Below are positions 32,710 through 40,496 of a stretch of DNA of 45,106 bases, one piece after another. Each line of letters opens with the position of its first letter. Position 1 is the first letter of the stretch. The notes beneath the pieces are model-generated. The model was not told the origin of the DNA. It made no database searches and saw only the letters and a list, made by a program, of their open reading frames with translations. Position numbers and translations under genes: made by a program. Source of the DNA: Phycisphaerales bacterium (GTDB lineage: Bacteria > Planctomycetota > Phycisphaerae > Phycisphaerales > UBA1924); the NCBI GenBank assembly GCA_020853815.1, contig JADYYE010000042.1, positions 1 to 45,106 of the forward strand, read 5' to 3'.

Positions 32710-34311
32710 ATGACGCTCAACGAATTTCTCAGCCACTGGTCGATCACGGAGAACCCGTTCCGGGGTGAGGAAGCCCGCAACGACGCGGTGTTCGTGCGCA
32801 TGACGGGTTCGGGCGGTCTGCGGGGCACGGGCGCGATGCGGGTCGACCTGCAGACCGACACGCTGGCGTTCCCGCCGCCGACCCATCCGCTCGGGTCGTT
32901 CCACTCGGATTTCGACAAGGTGCTGGGCGACCTGCACCGCCCGAGCACGTCGATCGTGTTCGGCGAAAAGGGGAGCGGCAAGACGGCGATGCGGCTGCAG
33001 ATCGCGTCGCGCGTGGCGCAGCACAACGCGGAGCACCCGGCGGCCCGCGTGCTGATGGTCGCGTACGACGATCTCAATCCGTTCCTGGCGCGGGTGCATG
33101 AACGCGTGGGCGGCAAGACGCCGCTGGAGAGTTTCCAGCAGCTGCGGCTCGTTGATCACATGGACGCGATCCTGCACACGGTCGTGCCGCGGGTCGTCGA
33201 TGCGATTCTCGGCCTGCGGGCGCAGGACGACCCGATCGACCTGGGCGCGGACGTGAAGCGTGTGGCGCGGCGGCTGGATCGGTACGACGTTCGCGATCTG
33301 CTGTTGCTCCAGGCGTTGTATGACCGCCCGGAGCAGGCGGAGCATCGCACGGCGGAGCTGCGCGGGCGGCTGGGCGCGTGGCGGTCGATGAGCGTGGTGC
33401 TGGGCGATGCGCTGGTGCTCGTCGGGCCGATCGTGCTCGCGGCGCTCTTCGTGTGGGGCAGGTTTTTTCCGCCGGGGTGGCTGGCGGGCGAGTGGCCGGT
33501 GTATGCGCTGGCGGGGCTGGGCGCGCTGTGGCTGCTGTTTGCGGTCAAGCACGCGGTGTGGGATCGGTTCAAGCTGGCGCGGACCTGCGGCAGGATCAAG
33601 AAGCAGCTGCGGGTGCTGTCGCGTTCGCCGCGCTCGTGGGCCAAGTCGCTTCGCCAGTTGCCGGCGGGCTGCCGCGATCCCGAGGTGCTCCCGATCGGCG
33701 AGACCGACGAGGTTCGGTATTCGCTGTTTTCCAGGCTGCGCCGGCTGATCGGCGCGTTCGGGTACACGGGGATGCTGGTGGTCATCGACCGGGTCGACGA
33801 GCCGACGCTGGTGTCGGGCGACGCGGACCGGATGCGGGCGATCACCTGGCCGTTGCTCAACAACAAGTTCCTGCAGCAGGAGGGGCTGGGCGTGAAGATG
33901 CTCCTGCCCGTGGAGCTGCGGCACGCGTTGTTCCGCGAGTCGAGCGCGTTCTTTCAGGATGCGCGGCTCGACAAGCAGAACATGATCGAGCGCCTCACCT
34001 GGACCGGTCCGATGCTGTACGACCTGTGCAACACGCGCCTGCAGGCGTGCCGTCCCGCGGGCTCGGCGCAGCTGGCGCTTCTGGACCTGTTCTCGGAGGA
34101 CGTGACGCGGCAGGACGTGGTGGACGCGCTGGACCAGATGCACCAGCCGCGTGACGCGTTCAAGTTCCTGTACCGCTGCATGACCGAGCACGCGAGCAAC
34201 GTGACCAAGGACCAGAACGCGTGGCGGATCCCGAAGCTGACGCTGGACCAGATCCGCAAGCAGGAAGCGGACCGGGTGCAGCAGCTGCACCGCGGGATTC
34301 GGCCGGCGTAA
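32710..34311 (+). CDS. KAP-like P-loop NTPase with internal membrane hairpin
   Basis: A 533-residue protein. Walker A is FGEKGSGKT (residues 84-92) and a Walker B-like strand is MLVVIDRVDE with Asp360. Between them, at about residues 230-280, are two hydrophobic helices (VVLGDALVLVGPIVLAALF and WPVYALAGLGALWLLFAVK) separated by a short loop. A membrane hairpin inserted between Walker A and Walker B is the hallmark of KAP-family NTPases, known from animal signalling membrane proteins and from bacterial predicted signalling or defence systems. Sequence identity to KAP outside these motifs is not obvious by eye, so this is a suggestion. The C-terminal third is helical and charged. No neighbouring gene hints at the function. 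Confidence 0.75.
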   Translation: MTLNEFLSHWSITENPFRGEEARNDAVFVRMTGSGGLRGTGAMRVDLQTDTLAFPPPTHPLGSFHSDFDKVLGDLHRPSTSIVFGEKGSGKTAMRLQIASRVAQHNAEHPAARVLMVAYDDLNPFLARVHERVGGKTPLESFQQLRLVDHMDAILHTVVPRVVDAILGLRAQDDPIDLGADVKRVARRLDRYDVRDLLLLQALYDRPEQAEHRTAELRGRLGAWRSMSVVLGDALVLVGPIVLAALFVWGRFFPPGWLAGEWPVYALAGLGALWLLFAVKHAVWDRFKLARTCGRIKKQLRVLSRSPRSWAKSLRQLPAGCRDPEVLPIGETDEVRYSLFSRLRRLIGAFGYTGMLVVIDRVDEPTLVSGDADRMRAITWPLLNNKFLQQEGLGVKMLLPVELRHALFRESSAFFQDARLDKQNMIERLTWTGPMLYDLCNTRLQACRPAGSAQLALLDLFSEDVTRQDVVDALDQMHQPRDAFKFLYRCMTEHASNVTKDQNAWRIPKLTLDQIRKQEADRVQQLHRGIRPA

Positions 34312-34474
34312 AGCAACTCAACACGGAGTGACACGAGAAGCCACGGAGGAAAGACGTGGTGGGGTTGATTGCGCGCCACGTGCGCGGAGCTCGGAAGCGA
34401 TGAGTACTGAGCGGAATCGGCAGAGGTGTGAGGGAGATAGAGAAGAGGTCCATCAAACCAAGAGAAGACGGAAC
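34312..34474. repeat. Spacer with CACGGAG-type repeat remnants
   Basis: The stretch after the KAP-like stop begins with imperfect units AACACGGAG, GACACGAGAAG, CCACGGAGG (34320-34350), related in style to the CGCAGAGG units further right. An ACGTGG/CCACGT inverted repeat sits near 34355-34382. From there to 34474 the sequence is purine-rich with no gene, promoter or terminator that I can support. Confidence 0.6.
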
Positions 34475-34797
34475 AGGTTTCAACGCAGAGGGCGCAGAGG
34501 ACACAGAGGAGGAGAGGAGAGGAGAGGAGAGGAGAGGAAAGGAGAAGAGAGGAGAAGAGAGGAGAAGAGAGGAGAAGAGAGGAGAAGAGAGGAGGGGAGA
34601 GGAGAAGAGAGGAGGGGAAGGGTGGTAGAGAAAGTAGATGTCGGCACGGAGTGCCGACGTACCAAAGGCACGAAGAGCAAGATGGTGGTTAAGCCCCCAA
34701 GGCGGGGCCTGGCCACGGCACCCGGCGGTGCCACCGGGAGCCCACGAGCACCGATGTCGAGAACGACATGGGTGGCAGGCGGCTGGGCTTGAGGCGA
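34475..34797 (+). repeat. Composite hairpin element, copy 2, with homopurine tract
   Basis: A 35-bp core at 34475-34509 (AGGTTTCAACGCAGAGG plus two more units) runs into a 118-nt pure purine tract (34505-34622), which includes eight decamers of the GGAGAAGAGA type (34541-34620). Hairpin 1 follows at 34640-34658 (GTCGGCAC, GGA loop, GTGCCGAC, perfect 8 bp). Then come GCCCC/GGGGC (34693-34708) and GGCACC/GGTGCC (34717-34732) hairpins. Hairpin 2 is at 34749-34774 (CACCGATGTCG with CGACATGGGTG, one mismatch). The element ends at the uvrD stop codon, mirroring copy 1 at the rodA stop. Against copy 1, hairpin 1 differs at two positions that keep the pairing. Confidence 0.87.
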
Positions 34798-37197
34798 TCA
34801 GCGCACGCGCTGGAGGCGGGCGTATTCGAGGACGAGGGTTTTGACGCCGATGCCCTGAAAGTTGATTTTGGCGCGGGCGTTCGGGCCGCTTTCGATGGAT
34901 TCGACGCGGCCTGTTCCGAATTGCGGATGGCGGACGAGGGAGCCGACGGGGAAAGGAACGGCGGTCGCGGCGGCGACTCGCGGGCGGACGTGGATTTCAT
35001 CGCTTTCGAAGCGGGGTTCGTCGCGCAGGCCGCGTGAGGCTGGCGTGTGCGCGCCCCGGCCGAAGGAGTCGTCCATGCCGGATTGATCGGAGAGGGTGAC
35101 GTGGTCGGCGCCGATCTCTCCGAGGAAGCGGCTGGGGATGGTGCGTTCGGGCAGGCCGCGGGTGGTGCGGTATTTGGCGCTGGTGAGGAGGAGGCGTCGC
35201 ATGGCGCGGGTGATGCCGACGAAGCAGAGGCGTCGTTCTTCCTCCATCTGGGCCTCGGACTCGGCGGCGCGGAGGTGGGGGAGCATTCCTTCTTCGAGGC
35301 CGATGATGGCGACGGCGGGGAACTCGAGCCCCTTGGCGGCGTGGAGCGTCATCATGGTGACGGCGCCCTGGGTGGGGTCGACGGCGTCGGCGTCGGCGAC
35401 GAGGGAGACTGATTCGAGGTAGGCGCGGAGCATCGCGAGCGTGGAGTGCGGGTCGAGCTTGGCGCCGCTCGCCATGATGGGCGAGGGGTCGCCCTCGGGG
35501 TCGTACTCGAGCTCGAACTGGCGCGCGGAGGAGACGAGTTCGGCGAGGTTGTCGAGGCGTTCCTCGTCTAATTCGCTCTTGCTGGCGTGGGCCTGGGCGC
35601 TGTACATGTTCTCGAGGCCGGATTCCTTGATGACGCGCTCGACGAGCGTGGCGAGCGATTCGGCGACGCCGTGGGAGGTGCCGAGGAAGCCCTCGACGCC
35701 GGTCCATGCGTCGAACATCTCGCAGAACTTTCGGCAGGCGGTGGCGGCGCGTGCGGTGATGCCGACGGGCTGGTTGGAGGCGGCGGCGCGGAGGGCGTCG
35801 AAGAGGGTGAAGCGTTGGGAGGCGGCGAAGGCGTCGAGCTTGTCGAGGGAGGTGTCGCCCAGGCCGCGGGTCGGCACGTTGAGGATGCGTGAGAGGGAGA
35901 CGGAATCGGCGGGGTTGGCCAGGGCGCGGAGGTAGGCGAGTGCGTTTTTGACTTCTTCGCGTTCGTAGAAGGCGGTGCCGCGAGCGATGACGTAGGGGAC
36001 GCCGGCGGCGCGGAGGGCGTCCTCCATGACGCGGGAGAGTGCGTTGGTGCGGTAGAAGACGGCCATGTCGCGCCAGGCGAGGCCGGCCTGGGTGCGTGCG
36101 CCGGTGCCGCTGGCTTCGTGCTTGTGGCGGAGCCAGTCGACGACGACCATGGATTCGTGCTGTTCGTCGCGGCAGAGGATGGCCTCGACGTTTTCGCCGC
36201 CGGGCTTGCTGGTGAAGAGCGGCTTGTGCTTGCGGCGTTTGTTGTGCTTGATGAGGGTGTCGGCGGCGGTGAGGACGGGGGAGGTGGAGCGGAAGTTCTC
36301 GCCCAGGGCGATGACGGCGGCGCCGGGGTAGCGTTCCTCGAAGTCGAGGATGTTGGAGATGTCGGCGCCGCGCCAGCCGTAGATGGCTTGGTCGGGATCG
36401 CCGACGACGCAGATGTTGGGTCGGCGCTCGGGCGAGACGTCGCCGGCGAGGAGCGAGGCGATGGCGAACTGGGCGCGGTTGGTGTCCTGGTACTCGTCGA
36501 TGAGGAGGTACTGCCAGCGCGCGCGGCACTCCTCGCGGACCATCTCGCTGTCGCGCAGGGCGCGGACGGTGCGGAGGAGGAGGTCGTCGAAATCGACGGC
36601 GTTGGCCTGGCGGAGGGCGGCCTCGTAGGCCTCGTAGATCTTGGCCGCGGTGCGCGTGTAGAAGTCGCCGGCGCGGGCAGCGTAGGCGGCGGCGTCGATG
36701 AGCTCGTTCTTGGCGTTGCTGATGGCGGAGAGGGCGGAGCGCGGCGGCCAGTTGGTGGTGGAGAGGTTGAGCTCGTTGATGACGCGTTTGACGAGCGTCG
36801 ATTGGTCGCTGGAGTCGTAGATGCTGAAGTCGGGTTTGAGGCCGGCTTGCTCGGCGTAGCGGCGGAGGAGGCGGGCGCAGAGGGAATGGAAGGTGGTGAC
36901 CGTGAGGCCGCGGGAGGAACGCTCGTTGCCGGCCAGGAGGGTGGCGACGCGTTCGCGCATCTCGCCGGCGGCCTTGTTGGTGAAAGTGAGGGCGAGGATG
37001 GACCAGGCGGGGATTCCCAGGCGGATGAGGTAGGCGATGCGTCGGGTGATGACGCGGGTCTTGCCTGAGCCGGCGGCGGCGAGGACCAGGATGGGGCCCT
37101 CGGTGTGGAGGACGGCGCGGCGCTGCGGCTCGGTCAGATCGTCGAGCAGGTCGGCGGCGTTGACGTCGTCGGGCGGAATGTGGTCGGCGCGTTCCAT
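34798..37197 (-). CDS. uvrD: UvrD/PcrA-type DNA helicase
   Basis: A 799-residue superfamily 1A helicase, a 3'-to-5' translocase used in nucleotide excision and mismatch repair and in removing RecA or RNA polymerase. Seen in order: Q-motif region LTEPQRRAVLHTEGP, Walker A AAAGSGKTR (about 41-48), motif Ia TFTNKAAGEMR, motif II DEYQDTN, motif III GDPDQAIYGWRGAD, motif IV ENFRS, motif V MTLHAAKGLEF and motif VI VGITRAMRRL. The C terminus ends with a Tudor-like segment typical of PcrA. ATG 37197 gives the standard N terminus; a longer reading adds 40 residues from repeat DNA. The repeat-rich spacer 37198-37463 lies upstream. Confidence 0.95.
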   Translation of the reverse strand: MERADHIPPDDVNAADLLDDLTEPQRRAVLHTEGPILVLAAAGSGKTRVITRRIAYLIRLGIPAWSILALTFTNKAAGEMRERVATLLAGNERSSRGLTVTTFHSLCARLLRRYAEQAGLKPDFSIYDSSDQSTLVKRVINELNLSTTNWPPRSALSAISNAKNELIDAAAYAARAGDFYTRTAAKIYEAYEAALRQANAVDFDDLLLRTVRALRDSEMVREECRARWQYLLIDEYQDTNRAQFAIASLLAGDVSPERRPNICVVGDPDQAIYGWRGADISNILDFEERYPGAAVIALGENFRSTSPVLTAADTLIKHNKRRKHKPLFTSKPGGENVEAILCRDEQHESMVVVDWLRHKHEASGTGARTQAGLAWRDMAVFYRTNALSRVMEDALRAAGVPYVIARGTAFYEREEVKNALAYLRALANPADSVSLSRILNVPTRGLGDTSLDKLDAFAASQRFTLFDALRAAASNQPVGITARAATACRKFCEMFDAWTGVEGFLGTSHGVAESLATLVERVIKESGLENMYSAQAHASKSELDEERLDNLAELVSSARQFELEYDPEGDPSPIMASGAKLDPHSTLAMLRAYLESVSLVADADAVDPTQGAVTMMTLHAAKGLEFPAVAIIGLEEGMLPHLRAAESEAQMEEERRLCFVGITRAMRRLLLTSAKYRTTRGLPERTIPSRFLGEIGADHVTLSDQSGMDDSFGRGAHTPASRGLRDEPRFESDEIHVRPRVAAATAVPFPVGSLVRHPQFGTGRVESIESGPNARAKINFQGIGVKTLVLEYARLQRVR

Positions 37198-37241
37198 CGC
37201 GTGTCTTTCGGGCAGATCAGGCGGGAGGGTAGGAGGGGAGA

Positions 37242-37273
37242 GAAGTGGCGAAGTGGCAGAGTTGCGAAGTGGC
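37242..37273. repeat. GAAGTGGC octamer array
   Basis: GAAGTGGC, GAAGTGGC, AGAGTTGC, GAAGTGGC (37242-37273), followed by GTGGTG. The same octamers, also followed by GTGGTG, occur at 32556-32629. The array is in the leader of the leftward uvrD gene, so it is probably transcribed as CCACTTCG-type sequence. Confidence 0.85.
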
Positions 37274-37371
37274 GTGGTGCGGTCGGTTGTCGCAATGACA
37301 CGGAAGGCATGACGCACGCGGCATCAAGGCATCAAGTCGAGAACGGATGGTGACACACCCATCGCGACCGA

Positions 37372-37388
37372 CCGGCGGTGACCGCCGG
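37372..37388 (-). other. Perfect hairpin downstream of the APC-USP gene
   Basis: CCGGCGG (37372-37378) and CCGCCGG (37382-37388) form a perfect 7-bp stem, or 8 bp with a one-base loop. It lies about 76 nt beyond the stop of the leftward APC-USP gene and upstream of uvrD. No T-run follows, so it is at best a weak terminator. The rest of 37198-37463 holds the octamer array and nothing else I can name. Confidence 0.5.
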
Positions 37389-37463
37389 GCCAGACAAGAG
37401 CCGGGTCAGCCAAGAGCACGGACCCGAGAACGGGTTCGTGGTAGGAAGGAGGAAGGCCGCTGC

Positions 37464-39476
37464 TCACGACTTGTCATGGTCGTGGTCTTTTTCGTCGGGC
37501 TCGCGGATGACCTTGACGACCTGTTCGGGCTCGTCCTGGAAGACGCGGGAGAGGTCGGAGAGCGGGCCGGCGGAGCGGGTGATGAGGGAGACCTCGTCGG
37601 GGAGCTGCTTGGCGACTTCGCCGACGATGTCTCCGACGACCTTTCGGCTGAAGAGGGAGCGGCGTGACTTGCCCATGATGAGGGTGTCGCAGCCGAAGGT
37701 GACGGTGTAGTCGAGGATTTCGGCGGTGACTTCGGTGCTGGTGACGTAGATGGGGATGACGGGGACACCGGCGTCGCGTCCCATGACCATGACGGTGCCG
37801 AGGGATTCCTGGGCGTCGCGGTCGTCGTCGAGCTTGGGGATACGGCCCGGGGTGATGTCGAGGACGCGGAGAGTGCGGACGTAGATGACGAAGAGGATGG
37901 CGTTTCGTTTCTTGGCGAGGCGGACGGCGTATTCGGCCTGGTCCTGGCCGCGGGCGGCGAGCATGATGCGGGGGCGGCCGGGCTCGAGCTTGAGGGGCTT
38001 GTCGCGGAGTTCGGCCATCCAGCCGGCTTCGGGTTCCTCGACGCGTTCGGCGCGAGCGGCGGCGCGGGATTTGAGCACCCAGCGGACGGCGAGGACGGCG
38101 CCGACGAGACCGGCGGCGAAGACGGTGGCGTTGGGTTTGGCGACGATGATGGTGGCTTCGATGGCGGCCATGAGCGCGGCGAGGGCCCAGAGGCCGCGGC
38201 GTTCCCAGGGTTTGATGGCGAGGGCTTTGTTGGCGGCGCAGCTGAAGACGCTGATGCAGATGGCGCCGACGACGCCGATGGCGTAGAGCTCTCCGAGGGA
38301 TTTGGGGTCGGCCTCGAAGAGGAGGACGCCGGCGGGGAGGATGCAGGCGACGACGAGGGCGATCCAGGGGACGCCGGAGTAATTGAGCTTGGTGAGGGGG
38401 CGAGGGAGTTCGGCGTCGCGTGCCATGGAGTATTGGACGGAGACCATGGCCATGATGGCGGTGTTGACGGCGGACATGAGGAGCAGTCCGAAGAGGAGGG
38501 CGGTGGAGACGCCGAAGTAGAGTCCGAAGGAGGCGCCGAGCATTTTTCCGCCGGCCTCGGTGGCGAGGAGCTTGACGCCGACGTCGCGGTATTGGCGGAT
38601 GTGCTCGGGGACCTGCTCGGGCTTGAGGCCGCCCTGGATTTCGTGGTGGATGTAGTCGGGCGTGGTCTGGTTGATGAGCCCCGGCAGGGCGTTCATGGCG
38701 AGGCAGAAGATCATGTTGAGGAGGAGGACCTCGACGAGGACGATCCAGATGGTGCGTCGGGCGGTTTTGGCGACGGGCTCGGACATGAGTCCGGTCATGT
38801 TGGCGACGGCCTCGATTCCGGAGAGGGCCAGGACGATGCGGACGAGGCTTTCCCAGCGCTGCCACCAGCTGTCGATGCCGGGGGGGTTGAAGGTGATTTT
38901 CTGGAGGCCGGGCCAGACGAAGGGGATGCAGGCGACGGCGATGAGGAGCGAGGCGACGATGGCGACGACGGCGATGATGAGTGCGAAGCGTCCGGCGGAG
39001 CGAGCGCCGAGCCAGTTGACCATGCCGATGACGATGATGGCGACGATGGAGACGGGGACGACGAACTCGTGGGGCATGTCGAAGTAGTGGAGGGCTTCGA
39101 CCATGGAGAGGGCGGCGGTGACGATGTAGTCGCAGAGGAGGAGGGTGGCGCCGATGACGGAGAGGGTGGGGGAGAGGAGGCGGGAGGCGGTGTAGACGCC
39201 GCCGCCTTCGGGGAAGCAGCGGCAGATGATGGTGTAGGCCCAGGCGACGGCGGCCATGACGGCGGCCATGACGGTCATATAGAGGGGTGAGGCGTGGCCG
39301 GTGTAGTAGAAGGCGAGGCCGAGGACGTAGAGGCGGCTGGTGCCCCAATCGCCGAAGAGGAGGGGCCCGGCGTGGAACCACTTGAGGGAGCGCGGGCGAT
39401 GTTCGGCAACCAGCATGCGCGAGGAACCCTGCGCGACTCCGTTCGCATCGGCGGCGTGTACTCGCACGCGCTGCAT
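37464..39476 (-). CDS. APC-superfamily transporter with C-terminal universal stress domain
   Basis: A 670-residue fusion. Residues about 40-480 contain twelve or so membrane segments of an APC-type transporter (AYTIICRCFPEGGGVYTASR is the conserved segment with the substrate-binding glycines). Residues about 515-645 form a UspA-like domain: PRIMLAARGQDQAEYAVRLA, CDTLIMGKSRRSLFSRKVVG, then VAKQLPDEVSLIT, where the G-x-SR-x-L region resembles the ATP-binding loop. The pairing suggests transport gated by a nucleotide-sensing domain, as in other APC-USP fusions. The tail is Asp/His-rich (DEKDHDHDKS). ATG 39476 is used; ATG 39416 (MLVAEHRP) is an alternative, and neither has a clear ribosome site. 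Confidence 0.88.
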   Translation of the reverse strand: MQRVRVHAADANGVAQGSSRMLVAEHRPRSLKWFHAGPLLFGDWGTSRLYVLGLAFYYTGHASPLYMTVMAAVMAAVAWAYTIICRCFPEGGGVYTASRLLSPTLSVIGATLLLCDYIVTAALSMVEALHYFDMPHEFVVPVSIVAIIVIGMVNWLGARSAGRFALIIAVVAIVASLLIAVACIPFVWPGLQKITFNPPGIDSWWQRWESLVRIVLALSGIEAVANMTGLMSEPVAKTARRTIWIVLVEVLLLNMIFCLAMNALPGLINQTTPDYIHHEIQGGLKPEQVPEHIRQYRDVGVKLLATEAGGKMLGASFGLYFGVSTALLFGLLLMSAVNTAIMAMVSVQYSMARDAELPRPLTKLNYSGVPWIALVVACILPAGVLLFEADPKSLGELYAIGVVGAICISVFSCAANKALAIKPWERRGLWALAALMAAIEATIIVAKPNATVFAAGLVGAVLAVRWVLKSRAAARAERVEEPEAGWMAELRDKPLKLEPGRPRIMLAARGQDQAEYAVRLAKKRNAILFVIYVRTLRVLDITPGRIPKLDDDRDAQESLGTVMVMGRDAGVPVIPIYVTSTEVTAEILDYTVTFGCDTLIMGKSRRSLFSRKVVGDIVGEVAKQLPDEVSLITRSAGPLSDLSRVFQDEPEQVVKVIREPDEKDHDHDKS

Positions 39477-39575
39477 CGCGGCCGAGGTCGCCCGGCCCGA
39501 TGGGACACACGATAGCGGATCGGGGCGGGTGCGTGAAGTCGGTGGGCGATCGGGCGGCGATCGGCGAGCGCGGGG

Positions 39576-40250
39576 CTAACGCACGCCGAGCAGCTTGGCG
39601 AGTTCGTCGACGAGGGCGCCGATGCCGGTGAAGACTCCGTGCGGGCCTGAATCGCACATGTAAGCGGGGGTGGAGACGATCAGGTTTTTCGTGTCGACGT
39701 GGGCCTCGGTGACGCGGTGGTCGACGTTGGCGGCGCCCATTTTGGAGAGGGCGGCGGCGGTGGCGGGATCGGCGCCGATGGTGAGCGTGCAGCCGGGGCC
39801 ACCCGCGGCGGTGCCGAGCACGCGGGCCGCGAGCACGGGCGCGATGCAGCAGAGGCCGATGGGTTTCTTGGCGGCGTGGAACTCGCGGAGCGTGCGCGCG
39901 ACGTCGGGCTGGACCGAGCAATCCGGGCCTTTGCCGGCGAAGTCGCAGAGGTTTTTGGCGGCGCCGAAGCCGCCGGGGAAGACGACGGCGTCAAAGTCCG
40001 CGGCCTTGAGCGAGGCGAGGGCGGTGATCTTGCCGCGGGCGATGCGCGCGGACTCTTCGAGGACGTTTCGCGTGCCCACGCCTGGCTTGTGGGTGGCGTG
40101 GTTGACGACGGAGGTCTGCGGCATGTCGGGCGCGAAGCAGGAGACGGCCAAGGCGCGGCGATCGAGGTGGATGAGGACGCCGACGGCTTCGGTGATCTCG
40201 GCACCGTCGAGGAAGCCGCAACCGGAGAGCACAACCGCGACGCGTTTCAT
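39576..40250 (-). CDS. elbB: ElbB-like DJ-1/PfpI family protein
   Basis: A 224-residue protein of the DJ-1/PfpI superfamily, closest to ElbB, a glyoxalase-like enzyme associated with isoprenoid biosynthesis in E. coli. The opening AVVLSGCGFLDGAEITEAVG, the FPGGFGAAKNLCDFA segment and the nucleophile-elbow cysteine in GLCCIAPVLAAR match that family. GGGAG 5 nt upstream fixes ATG 40250. The physiological substrate is not settled for the family. It is divergent from the exported carbohydrate-active protein at 40497 across a 246-nt spacer in which I see no clear operator. Confidence 0.92.
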   Translation of the reverse strand: MKRVAVVLSGCGFLDGAEITEAVGVLIHLDRRALAVSCFAPDMPQTSVVNHATHKPGVGTRNVLEESARIARGKITALASLKAADFDAVVFPGGFGAAKNLCDFAGKGPDCSVQPDVARTLREFHAAKKPIGLCCIAPVLAARVLGTAAGGPGCTLTIGADPATAAALSKMGAANVDHRVTEAHVDTKNLIVSTPAYMCDSGPHGVFTGIGALVDELAKLLGVR

Positions 40251-40496
40251 GGGAGCTCCCTTCGAGGAGATGGGTTCCTCGAGATTTCTGGCGGGCCGGA
40301 AGGATCGTAGAGCGCGATGGTCGTGGTCGACACGGGCCCTGGGGGAAGCGAGGTCCGGGATTGCGCGCGGGCTGGCTGGTGCGAGGAGCGAGTTGGATCG
40401 TGCGTGAGCCGGTAGAGTGAAGGCGTTTCGGCGCCACCGCCTTTGCGAAACGCCATGCCCGTTGCCCGCACCATCAACCCGAGGTAGCGTAATCCC

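Noticed and set aside
34430..34790. Forward and reverse open frames through the purine tract
   Set aside because: They are made only of Glu/Arg/Gly or Ser/Leu repeats from the satellite and have no plausible start.
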